64,000 nucleotides of DNA from Segatella buccae ATCC 33574 (GTDB taxonomy: Bacteria; Bacteroidota; Bacteroidia; Bacteroidales; Bacteroidaceae), in assembly GCF_000184945.1 (NCBI RefSeq), contig NZ_GL586311.1, forward strand, positions 802,731 to 866,730, read 5' to 3'. The position numbers were made by a program, and so were the translations under genes. Under the pieces are notes generated by a model that had not been told where the DNA came from, did not search any database, and saw nothing but the letters and a program-made list of their open reading frames with translations. This document shows positions 1 to 7,245 of the stretch, piece after piece; the first letter of the stretch is position 1; the number at the start of each line of letters is the position of its first letter.

Positions 1-32
1 GGCTTTACCTTCCTGCGAACAAGTGGAATGGA

Positions 33-59
33 AAAGCCCCCTTTAGGGGGTTGGGGGTC
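33..59 (+). repeat. Short GC-rich repeat, AAAGCCCCCTTTAGGGGGTTGGGG type
   Basis: A small C-rich/G-rich palindromic motif near the left edge of the window. The same motif, with small changes, occurs at about 2533-2553, 20857-20882 and 44684-44710, and in inverted orientation at about 2050-2085. Three of these copies sit inside or directly beside the larger promoter-hairpin element described at 1968, 20615 and 44462. Confidence 0.6.
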
Positions 60-117
60 TTTTTGGGGATCTTTTGGGGGCCTTTTTTGGCCTTTTCCAT
101 TTTCATCATTTTTGGGT

Positions 118-149
118 ATTGTCGGCCATGCCGATTATCCTTATCTTTG
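118..149 (+). promoter_or_regulatory. Bacteroidota-type promoter of the methyltransferase gene
   Basis: ATTG at 118-121 and TATCTTTG at 142-149 are separated by 20 bp, close to the TTTG / TAnnTTTG consensus used by the primary sigma factor of Bacteroidota. The predicted start lies near 155, which gives a leader of about 65 nt before the methyltransferase ATG at 221. The -7 box overlaps the left arm of a perfect palindrome. Confidence 0.6.
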
Positions 150-184
150 CATCATCGGCAGCACTTGATTTGCCGATGATGCAA
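147..184 (+). promoter_or_regulatory. 14-bp perfect inverted repeat over the transcription start
   Basis: TTGCATCATCGGCA (147-160) and its exact complement (171-184) flank a 10-nt loop. The left arm begins inside the -7 box, so the structure is either an operator for a dimeric regulator or a hairpin at the 5' end of the mRNA. There is no T run after it, so it is not a simple terminator. Function is inferred from position only. Confidence 0.6.
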
Positions 185-220
185 CTCGTTTATATACCTT
201 ATTGACAAGAATAACCGATC

Positions 221-1039
221 ATGGAAAAGAAATATCAACTGACAGACATCGTGCAGGAAACACTGCTCATCCCACTCTACATGAGGGCTATGGAGAGCCG
301 CAGGACGAAAGACAACATCCTGAAAGACGACATGGCCGAAAGGCTGACGGAACAGATAGACTATGACTACAACAAGCTCAACAAGGCCAAGATGAGCTAC
401 GTGGGCTGTGTGGTGAGGGGCCGGTATTATGACGATGCCACACGCCGCTTCATACTCACCCACCACGCCCCCGTGGTGGTGAATGTGGGCTGCGGACTCG
501 ACACGCGCCGACAGCGCATCAAAGAGAGCAGCAAGGCCACATTCTACGAGCTGGACTTACCGGAGGTGATGGAACTGCGCAGAAAACTCATCCCCGAGGA
601 AGACGGCGACCACTATCTCACGGCATCACTGCTTGACGATGACTGGATGGACGAACTGCGCTCGCGCCATCCGTCAAGCGACTTTCTCATCATCGCCGAA
701 GGGGTGATGATGTATTTCTACGAACAGCAGGTGAAGGAGTTTGTCACGCGCATAGCCTCGCGTTTCGGTGGTGGTGAACTCTACCTTGATGTGTGCGGGC
801 CCATGATGTCTAAACGAGGGGTGAAACCCGACTCGCTGAGAGACTCTCAAGTGGAGATACGATCGGGCTTCGAAGACGGCCATGTCTTCGAACAATGGGC
901 ACCCAACCTCCGGCTCATCGAACAGTGCAGCTACATGAGTTTCTTCCGCCGCCGTTGGGGACTGATGGGCTACACTGTAGGCCTGTTTCCTAAACTTTGT
1001 TTCCGATTTAGTTCGCTCCTGAAATTTGAAATTATCTGA
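221..1039 (+). CDS. Class I SAM-dependent methyltransferase, leucine carboxyl methyltransferase-like family
   Basis: A 272-residue cytoplasmic protein. A glycine-rich SAM-binding motif, VVVNVGCGLDTR, lies at about residues 85-96. An acidic ELDLPE segment (near 110) fits the residue that binds the SAM ribose, and an AEGVMMYF strand lies near 160. These three features in this spacing are typical of the Ppm1/LCMT family, whose bacterial members are often annotated as O-methyltransferases of polyketide-like or unknown substrates. The substrate cannot be told from sequence. It is a single-gene unit with its own promoter and a palindrome over the start site; the next gene is on the other strand. 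Confidence 0.85.
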   Translation: MEKKYQLTDIVQETLLIPLYMRAMESRRTKDNILKDDMAERLTEQIDYDYNKLNKAKMSYVGCVVRGRYYDDATRRFILTHHAPVVVNVGCGLDTRRQRIKESSKATFYELDLPEVMELRRKLIPEEDGDHYLTASLLDDDWMDELRSRHPSSDFLIIAEGVMMYFYEQQVKEFVTRIASRFGGGELYLDVCGPMMSKRGVKPDSLRDSQVEIRSGFEDGHVFEQWAPNLRLIEQCSYMSFFRRRWGLMGYTVGLFPKLCFRFSSLLKFEII

Positions 1040-1098
1040 TTTCTCCTCCAGCCGGAGTCCTTTACCCCTTTACTTTTTTTATCTTTTTACCTCTTAAT

Positions 1099-1132
1099 GG
1101 CGTGCGGGCAGGCATCAAGCGCTGCCCCTACA
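1099..1132 (+). repeat. 34-bp GC-rich dispersed repeat, copy 1
   Basis: GGCGTGCGGGCAGGCAT followed by CAAGCGCTGCCCCTACA. The same sequence, with few changes, is found at 2383-2418 (same strand) and 46615-46650 (opposite strand). All three are intergenic, downstream of or between genes. The ends (GTAGGGGC and GGGC) are partly complementary, so a weak stem can form. No coding or terminator role is evident. Confidence 0.65.
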
Positions 1133-1191
1133 CGCAGGCGAAGTCTTTCACCTTTTGATTCCTTGAATCCTTGAATCTCTGAATTTTAATA

Positions 1192-1731
1192 TTAGTCCCT
1201 CCACGGCCGGTGGTGATGATGGTGGCCTGGGCGGTCGAAACCGGGACGATCAAAGTCCGGTCGACGACCGAAACCCGGTCGGCGATCGCGGCAATCGGGA
1301 CCGTAAGGACGGGGTGAAGGACCGTAACGGCGGGGAGGTGGAGGACACGGGACGACATAGCGGGGCGCGTGCCGACGCGGATAGCGCATATAGATGTTGT
1401 GCACGAAGGCACCGTTGCGCCACGAAAGCGGGCGGTAGAAGTAGTCGGCCCCCACATAGAGATTCCACTGACGGCCGTTGAAAAAGGCCCTGAACGCCGA
1501 GTTGCGGGCACGCCAAGACGAGGAGTAGAGGTCGTCGTAGTCGTCTACGCTCAACAAATAGTCAAGATTGATGCGATACATGCGGTCGTACTCGCGGGAA
1601 GTAAGCCCCAGTTCGTAGGCCATCTTGTCGGTCAGGTAGCGTGCTTCCGCCATCGCCTCTTCGTAACTCATGGCCCATGCCGAGGCAGAGACCGTCAGGG
1701 CTAAAGCCATCATTATCATCAAACGTTTCAT
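1192..1731 (-). CDS. Secreted protein of unknown function with Pro/Arg/His-rich tail
   Basis: A 179-residue protein starting with a typical signal peptide (MKRLMIMMALALTVSASAWA, cleavage expected near residue 20). Residues 21-115 form an acidic and tyrosine-rich domain with the look of a small periplasmic fold. The last 60 residues are a low-complexity tail rich in Pro, Arg, Asp and Gly that ends in five consecutive His residues before PWRD. The His run could bind metal ions, but this is inference. No family is recognised. The gene stands alone on the minus strand; downstream (toward 1100) lie short reiterated TTGAATCC words and one copy of a dispersed repeat. Confidence 0.75.
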   Translation of the reverse strand: MKRLMIMMALALTVSASAWAMSYEEAMAEARYLTDKMAYELGLTSREYDRMYRINLDYLLSVDDYDDLYSSSWRARNSAFRAFFNGRQWNLYVGADYFYRPLSWRNGAFVHNIYMRYPRRHAPRYVVPCPPPPRRYGPSPRPYGPDCRDRRPGFGRRPDFDRPGFDRPGHHHHHRPWRD

Positions 1732-1967
1732 AATCGTAAGGTTTTAGGTGTTAAACATTGTCCGTTGCATAAACTCTCTATGGTCAAGCAAGTTCTTGAC
1801 TCTGCCGCAAAGTTAGACCAAAGGGGCTGACAAAGAAAGATGTTTCGCCTAAAAAGGCATAGGGAAATGCCTTTCGTTGTGGGGGAAATCCCCCTCCGGG
1901 CACTTCTCTTTAGCAACACAGACAATGCTCGTGGAATGCTCTTGATGTCAGAAGTTTTCGCAACGCA

Positions 1968-2322
1968 TTTGCATTCGGGCAAATCATGTAGTATCTTTGC
2001 ATTAGCAAGGGAAGCACGCAAGTGTTTCCCTTTTTTAAGTTCTAAACTCCCTAAAAGCCCCCCACCCCCCTGAAAGGGGCTTTCCATCCCTGCGATGGGG
2101 GTGTCGTTCGGCCCAAATGGCTTTGTAAAAGGGCCTCTTTGAGGTTGTCATCCGGGCCAAACGAGACTCCAAGTGTGGCCCTTTTGGATGGTCGCTTGGG
2201 CCGACTGAGAAAATTGGTGGGGCGGATCTGGGCGATGAGATGAATATTTTTAGAAAGCCAAAAGATAGGAGTGCTTTTGGCTGTAAGGCTTTTTCGAAAG
2301 ATTTAATAGTTCGTGCTATATA
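1968..2322 (+). repeat. Promoter-hairpin element, copy A (about 355 bp)
   Basis: First of four copies of one element. In order: TTTG (1968-1971), 20-bp spacer, TATCTTTG (1992-1999); a hairpin GGGAAGCAC / GTGTTTCCC with loop GCAA (2009-2030) followed by T6 (2031-2036); a C-rich stretch; a large imperfect stem-loop with arms starting TCGGCCCAA at 2108 and ending TTGGGCCGA at 2204; then a tail ending in TTTAATAGTTCGTG. The predicted transcript start is only about 5 nt before the hairpin, so the product would be about 30 nt. The copy lies in the 807-bp gene-free stretch 1732-2538, antisense to both neighbouring genes. The rest of that stretch holds only the GC-rich repeat at 2383. Confidence 0.85.
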
Positions 2323-2382
2323 CCCGGCATGGCCCCAAGGAGACTCCAAACTTAGGGGGCTTAGGCCATGTCCTACTTGTAG

Positions 2383-2418
2383 GGGCGTGCGGGCAGGCAT
2401 AAAGCGCCGCCTCTACTT
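2383..2418 (+). repeat. 34-bp GC-rich dispersed repeat, copy 2
   Basis: GGGCGTGCGGGCAGGCAT followed by AAAGCGCCGCCTCTACTTG, closely matching the copies at 1099-1132 and 46615-46650. It lies 60 bp beyond the end of promoter-hairpin element A and about 120 bp from the 3' end of the GT90 gene. Confidence 0.65.
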
Positions 2419-2538
2419 GCAGGACAAGGTTGTCATTCACACCTACCATCCATTATCTTCCGCTTGTTTCGCCTCCCCCAAAAAATCTCCTAAAGGGAGC
2501 TTAACTTCCTACGAACAGGTGGATGGCAAAGCCCCCCT

Positions 2539-3552
2539 TCAGGGAGTGGGCTGTCTCTTATTGGTGAAATCAAAATACTTTTTCAGCACGAGCAAGGAGA
2601 TGAGACGCTCACGGCGGCTGTCGCGGAATTGGGCCACATAGTCGTGGGCATGACGGATGATGGCTTCCGCCTCGTCGGGATGGGCGATGTAGTAGCGGAT
2701 GCGCTCTTCAAGGTCGGAGAAGTCGGGTTTGATTTCGATGTAATGGTAGTCAGGTTTGAGTCGGCCCTCCATGAACCACGTTTCACAGGTGGGTCTCGGC
2801 ATCACCGCCACCGAGTTTGACGACATCACCCACTTGAGGTTGCTGGCCACGTCGTTGCCCTCAAGTGCCATGATAAACTTATAGTCGAGATGCTCGCCGA
2901 TGGTCATTTTCTCCGTCCTCCACTCGGGATACTGGCGGTCTATCACCCCCACATCACACATCGGATGGCCAAAATAGCGCGTCACGAAGTTGTAGCGGTT
3001 TTGCTTGAGGTCGGTGCCGCCGTCCTGCCCTATCAGTCCGCGGAAGATAACTTTGTCTTTTTTCGCGGCAAAAGGCTTGAGGTCGTTGACAAAGAGGAAG
3101 TGGCGCACACGGTCGAGCTTCATCAACACCGAGTTGGCATTGTCGCTCGTGAGCGGCCTACTCTTGGTGATGCTCGGCAAGGCGGGCACATGCACAATGT
3201 CGCCCGGCAGGAGCAGCCAGCGCAGCGAGGGATCGAAAGCCTTGGCATAGCGGTAGGAGTCAAGGTAATACACCTTCTGCCCCGTGACTTTCTGGTCGCT
3301 CAGCGCCACCGACTCGGCGGCAAACCGGTCGCTGTCGAAGGGCACGCCGGGAGCAAGCCGGCAATAATAGGAGGCCCGCTCCTCCATGTAGGCCTCGTCG
3401 GGATGGCCGGCGAGGACCCGAAGGTCGCGTCGAAGGAGAGCCCGCAAAACAAAACGGGGCGTGAAGATGGCGGCATACGACCGGATGTAGTAGGCCAGTT
3501 TGGAGTTTTTGCCGCTATGGAGCGTGTAATATATTTTACGTGGACAGTGCAT
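2539..3552 (-). CDS. Glycosyltransferase family 90 (CAP10/LpsA-like)
   Basis: A 337-residue protein from the ATG at 3552; a GTG at 3606 in the same frame would add 18 residues and leave only 14 bp after the upstream gene, so the start is uncertain. The C-terminal half carries the marks of the GT90/CAP10 family: a YKFIMALEGND segment, then SNLKWVMSSNSVAVMP and a WFMEGRLKPDYHYI segment. Bacterial members attach sugars to lipopolysaccharide or other surface glycans in the cytoplasm. The gene directly follows a GT4 gene on the same strand, so the two probably act in one glycan assembly. The acceptor and donor cannot be inferred. Confidence 0.88.
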   Translation of the reverse strand: MHCPRKIYYTLHSGKNSKLAYYIRSYAAIFTPRFVLRALLRRDLRVLAGHPDEAYMEERASYYCRLAPGVPFDSDRFAAESVALSDQKVTGQKVYYLDSYRYAKAFDPSLRWLLLPGDIVHVPALPSITKSRPLTSDNANSVLMKLDRVRHFLFVNDLKPFAAKKDKVIFRGLIGQDGGTDLKQNRYNFVTRYFGHPMCDVGVIDRQYPEWRTEKMTIGEHLDYKFIMALEGNDVASNLKWVMSSNSVAVMPRPTCETWFMEGRLKPDYHYIEIKPDFSDLEERIRYYIAHPDEAEAIIRHAHDYVAQFRDSRRERLISLLVLKKYFDFTNKRQPTP

Positions 3553-3620
3553 GACAGGAATTGCAGAAAAGGTATGAAAAAAGGCGGTAATGCAGCCCTT
3601 GGGCACACTACCACCGATGG

Positions 3621-4808
3621 TCAGGCCATCACCCGCTTATAGAAGTCGAGATATTGGCGACATATAATTTTGGGCGAGAATCGCGCCGTGGCATCGCTGC
3701 GGATGGCTGCAGGGTCGTAGCGCGTCGCCATCGCCCTGCGCAGTCCGTCTTCCAAAGCCTCGGAGGTGAAGTCGGAACATCTGATGCCGTTGGCGGGCGT
3801 GATGAGTTCCTCCGTCCCGCTGCAAGGAAAGGCCACCACAGGCAGTCCGCAAGCCATAGCCTCGATGGGTGCCTGGGCAAAGTTCTCCTTCGCGCTCGGC
3901 AAACAAAAGTAGTCGGCAGCAGACAGTCTCCACGACAGTTCCTCAGGCCCCGAGGCCGGTCCGGTCTCCACAACGTTGTCCCAGTGCCGCCGAGGCCGGC
4001 TTCGATTGTTGCCTATGGCCAGCACGCGACAGTCGGGAGAGATGCGCCGGAGCGTCTGCGAGAGCACCTCAAGCCCCTTGCGTGGTTCGTTGATGTTGCA
4101 GGCACAGAGAGCAAAGACCGGAGTCTCGGGAGCCAAGCCCAGCCGGCGGCGGGCCTCACTACGGTCGTGGGGCTCGTAGAAGCGGGTGTCCACGGAGTTG
4201 TGGATGATGGTTGTAGGCCGGTCGGCCACCATCTCGTGATGGCCGTAAAGGTCGTAGGCCATACGGGAGAGAAACACGACACCCAGCCGTTTCACCTTGT
4301 GCAGGCTGTCATATTTCATGCGGTAGTATTTCTTTTCCAACGGGTTGTCGGCCAAGAGCTGCTGCTCGATGTTGGCTATGCCATAGAGCGCATTTTCATC
4401 GTGCAGGGTGAAGACAATGGGCTTGTCCTTGAAAGCCTCGAAAAACGTGGGATAGTCGAGATAGCCTCCCACCCAATGGATGTGTAGCAAGTCGGCCTCG
4501 CGCAGCAGACGCTCGTAGCTGAGGTCAATAGACGACACGGGCAGCGTGTACACCGCATGGTACTGGGCACCCAACCGGCGGCAGGTGTTCACGTCGTCTT
4601 TCAGCCTCAACAGCTTCTTCGTCTTCCGCAACACACTGTGGTAGAAATAACGCTTCTTGCCGCACTGGTGTATGAAGTCGTCGTGGTGGCGCTTGTTGAG
4701 CACCACCATCTGGCTGTCGATCCCCATCTCGCGCTGCGCCTTGCAGATGCGGTAAGCGCAGAGTCCGGCCCCGTTGAAGTCGGCCATGCTGATATGTACT
4801 ATCTTCAT
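3621..4808 (-). CDS. Glycosyltransferase family 4
   Basis: A 395-residue GT-B fold enzyme. The N-terminal domain starts MKIVHISMADFNGAGLCAY, where the Gly-rich loop after the first strand is usual for GT4. The C-terminal nucleotide-sugar domain contains PSAKENFAQAPIEAMACG followed by LPVVAFPCSGTEELI, matching the E-x7-E motif of the family (Glu at each end of the ENFAQAPIE segment). It is the first gene of a two-gene unit with the GT90 gene, which begins 14-68 bp downstream depending on its start. Role: most likely transfer of a sugar to a cell-surface polysaccharide or lipid-linked glycan. Confidence 0.92.
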   Translation of the reverse strand: MKIVHISMADFNGAGLCAYRICKAQREMGIDSQMVVLNKRHHDDFIHQCGKKRYFYHSVLRKTKKLLRLKDDVNTCRRLGAQYHAVYTLPVSSIDLSYERLLREADLLHIHWVGGYLDYPTFFEAFKDKPIVFTLHDENALYGIANIEQQLLADNPLEKKYYRMKYDSLHKVKRLGVVFLSRMAYDLYGHHEMVADRPTTIIHNSVDTRFYEPHDRSEARRRLGLAPETPVFALCACNINEPRKGLEVLSQTLRRISPDCRVLAIGNNRSRPRRHWDNVVETGPASGPEELSWRLSAADYFCLPSAKENFAQAPIEAMACGLPVVAFPCSGTEELITPANGIRCSDFTSEALEDGLRRAMATRYDPAAIRSDATARFSPKIICRQYLDFYKRVMA

Positions 4809-5026
4809 TAAGCTTGTCGAGTGATTACTTGAAGTGTTGTAATGAATAAAAGCAGTCTACAAAAATAGGGAAAAGAAGTCATATATGCAATTATTAGCCA
4901 CTGTTTTTCGCTTTTGGCAGAGCCACCGTCCCCTTTTCCGCCGGCTCCGGAAGCGTTGGGGCATGTCCGTGGCGCAACGCACCGGCCACCATCGAAACAG
5001 CATCGTGGCAGGGCTACACCCATGGT

Positions 5027-6319
5027 CTACGGCCGGTAGCCGTCGAGCTTGGCCAGATAGTAACGGCGGAAATCGCTCCAGCGATAGTAGGGCGCAAGGT
5101 CGGAGGGCAGCGGCAGGCGCACCTCATTCTCGTTGAGCAACACCTTCACGAGAACGTCTCCGGGCTTCTTGTTGTTGCGGTAGAACACCAGTTGCAGGTT
5201 GGCCGCCATCGGGAAGATGCGGTAGTTCACCCATCCGTGCTCCTCCAGCCTGTCAATGTCGGCTATCTGCTCACCGTAGCCATTGATGTTGAGCAGACAG
5301 GTGAGCGGCAGCACCATCGTCTCGTGGCCGAATCGGAGGGTGGCTCCGGGATGGCGCAGACGCAGGCAGGAGTCGGCCTCGTGGATGATGTTGCGCAGCA
5401 GGTTGCGCTGCGAAAAAGGCTGTATGCCGCCATTGAGGGCCGTGTTGCCGTAATGCAGGTACCACCAGATGTTGTTTTGCTGCCAGCCGGTGTAGAGTTC
5501 GTCGTCGGTGAAGATGTCGTAGAGGGTTATCTTGTGGCGCAGTTCGGAGTCTTGCAGGATGCCTGCCAGACGGAAAAGGCGGAACACGAAATCGCTTTCT
5601 GTCATCATCTTGCTATCGGCCACAAACGACCTTTGGATGAAAAGCGTCTTCATCAGGTGGTCAAAGTTCACGTGCTCTTTCGTCCACTTGTCGTAGGCAG
5701 CCTTCACGGCCGGCGTCTCTTTGTGGTGGCTGAGCGCCGTGTCGGTCTGGTTCATGTAGTACATATCATGCTCGGACGCGTCGTGGGTGATGCGCAGGCG
5801 CGGATTGAGCCGCACCAACTCTTGCAGGGCATTCTCCATGGAGAGGATGCAGCGGATGACGACGGTCGACTTCGCGTCGACGCCCACCGTATCGGCAAAC
5901 ACTTGCGGGAAGCGTTCATACATTCTGCGGGCTATCTCCCGATGCTGTCGGGCCCCCAGCGGAGTGAGTTCGCCCCAACGGTCTTTCGACTCTTCATACA
6001 TCATGCGTATGCGGCGCAGCACATCGCGGCCCATGGCGGTGAGCACACCGGTGCTGTCGGCATGTTCAAGTAGGCGGATGGGACGCAGATACTCGCTGCC
6101 GCGAATGAGGTAGCGGGAGCCGTGGCGGCCGTAGTGGCTCAGATAGAATGGTTCATAGCCCGACGGAGCGGGGGTCAGCCGCTGCTGCACGGGGCCGGGA
6201 TAGGCCACATGATTGCTGGCGGAGAGACAATGGTTGCGGCGGATTTCCTCACGCGCACTTTGGGCGCAGACGGCCAAGGACAGACCAAAGGCAACGAGAA
6301 ACAAACTGATTTTCTTCAT
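5027..6319 (-). CDS. Secreted histidine-type phosphatase (acid phosphatase / inositol polyphosphate phosphatase-like)
   Basis: A 430-residue protein with a signal peptide (MKKISLFLVAFGLSLAVCAQ). The branch-2 histidine phosphatase motif appears as YLSHYGRHGSRYL, with the catalytic His at residue 66 flanked by Arg65 and Arg69. The second motif, which supplies the proton donor, appears as GHETMVLPL near residue 330 with His-Glu. These enzymes hydrolyse phosphomonoesters through a phosphohistidine; relatives in gut Bacteroidota include inositol hexakisphosphate phosphatases, but the substrate here is not proven. Expected in the periplasm or on the outer surface. It is divergent from the gene at 6538. 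Confidence 0.88.
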   Translation of the reverse strand: MKKISLFLVAFGLSLAVCAQSAREEIRRNHCLSASNHVAYPGPVQQRLTPAPSGYEPFYLSHYGRHGSRYLIRGSEYLRPIRLLEHADSTGVLTAMGRDVLRRIRMMYEESKDRWGELTPLGARQHREIARRMYERFPQVFADTVGVDAKSTVVIRCILSMENALQELVRLNPRLRITHDASEHDMYYMNQTDTALSHHKETPAVKAAYDKWTKEHVNFDHLMKTLFIQRSFVADSKMMTESDFVFRLFRLAGILQDSELRHKITLYDIFTDDELYTGWQQNNIWWYLHYGNTALNGGIQPFSQRNLLRNIIHEADSCLRLRHPGATLRFGHETMVLPLTCLLNINGYGEQIADIDRLEEHGWVNYRIFPMAANLQLVFYRNNKKPGDVLVKVLLNENEVRLPLPSDLAPYYRWSDFRRYYLAKLDGYRP

Positions 6320-6412
6320 ACATATTAAACTTTACCATGTTAATAGATTCTGCCGCCCTTCACCGGAAAAGCGAAAGGGTGCATAAATAAAACAAATAAT
6401 CGGGCATTTTAT

Positions 6413-6509
6413 TTTGTATTACGCACGAAAAGCACTATTTTTGCAGAAAATAGGCTGCACTCGGCAATCTGAAAGCAAGCTCTCATTGCTCTCGCTGGCA
6501 CTATTTTTG
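6413..6509 (+). promoter_or_regulatory. Two tandem promoters upstream of the 6538 gene and rpoN
   Basis: P1: TTTG at 6413-6416, 19-bp spacer, TATTTTTG at 6436-6443. P2: a second TATTTTTG at 6502-6509, preceded by the same CAC triplet as P1 but without a clear -33 box. P1 matches the Bacteroidota consensus well. P2 would start transcription about 20 nt before the ATG at 6538, P1 about 85 nt before it. Confidence 0.6.
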
Positions 6510-6537
6510 CACATATTAAAGCTAAACCGAAGCATTT

Positions 6538-7182
6538 ATGGCTAAACATCCTCTGTGGTCGGACGAGTATTGGCTGTTGCTCATGCAGCTCTATCTCAAG
6601 AAGCCTGTGGGCGTGAAACCGCTCTACTCGCGCGGCATCGTGGACTTGAGCCTCGACCTGCATATCCCGCCCGAATTTCTCCACGCGCAGATGTTCAAGC
6701 TCCGGATGATCACCCCACGCATCGGGCGGCTTTGGGAGAAATATGGCAAAAGCCCGAAAAAGCTGGCACGCGGAGTGGAATTGCTCAGGCGCATGAAGGG
6801 ATATGGCAATGCCGATGCTTTCTATCAAGGGGTGGAGATGAACGAATCGTTTGAAAAAGACTGGAAGCCCATCGCTCCCGGTGCGGAGCTCACACCGGTG
6901 AAGCTCATCCTCATTCTCGACCTCTACTTCCAACTCACTCCCATCACAATGGTGCCCGAAACACCGGAAGTGAACGATCTGGCAAAGCTCATCAAGGTGA
7001 GTCCGAAACTCATTGCCGAGGTGATGGAGGTGTACCAATTCTGCGACCCCTACCTCAACCGTGCCGACTTCCTGCTCAGTCCGCTGCTCGTGCCGTGTCA
7101 GGAGGTGTGGAACCGCTTCGGCAACGACAACCCCGAAAAGCTTTACCAACTTGCTTCGCAACTGAAAGAATACTGGAAATAA
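6538..7182 (+). CDS. Conserved protein of unknown function encoded upstream of rpoN
   Basis: A 214-residue soluble protein with no signal peptide, no membrane segment and no recognised domain. It is rich in leucine, proline and lysine and predicted mostly helical, with a WSDEYWLLLMQLY start and many amphipathic helices. I do not recognise a family with a known role. It begins behind two tandem promoters and ends 63 bp before rpoN, so it is probably cotranscribed with it. A role linked to sigma-54 is possible only by neighbourhood. Confidence 0.8.
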   Translation: MAKHPLWSDEYWLLLMQLYLKKPVGVKPLYSRGIVDLSLDLHIPPEFLHAQMFKLRMITPRIGRLWEKYGKSPKKLARGVELLRRMKGYGNADAFYQGVEMNESFEKDWKPIAPGAELTPVKLILILDLYFQLTPITMVPETPEVNDLAKLIKVSPKLIAEVMEVYQFCDPYLNRADFLLSPLLVPCQEVWNRFGNDNPEKLYQLASQLKEYWK

Positions 7183-7245
7183 ATCAAGCATACCGGCACC
7201 GACCGGCAACACATCACTCGCAAACGGGCGTAAACACTCATTCAC

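Noticed and set aside
1040-1191. Reiterated TTGAATCC words at 1155-1180 as another word-type inverted repeat
   Set aside because: Only one arm is visible; no complementary arm was found within 150 bp on either side.
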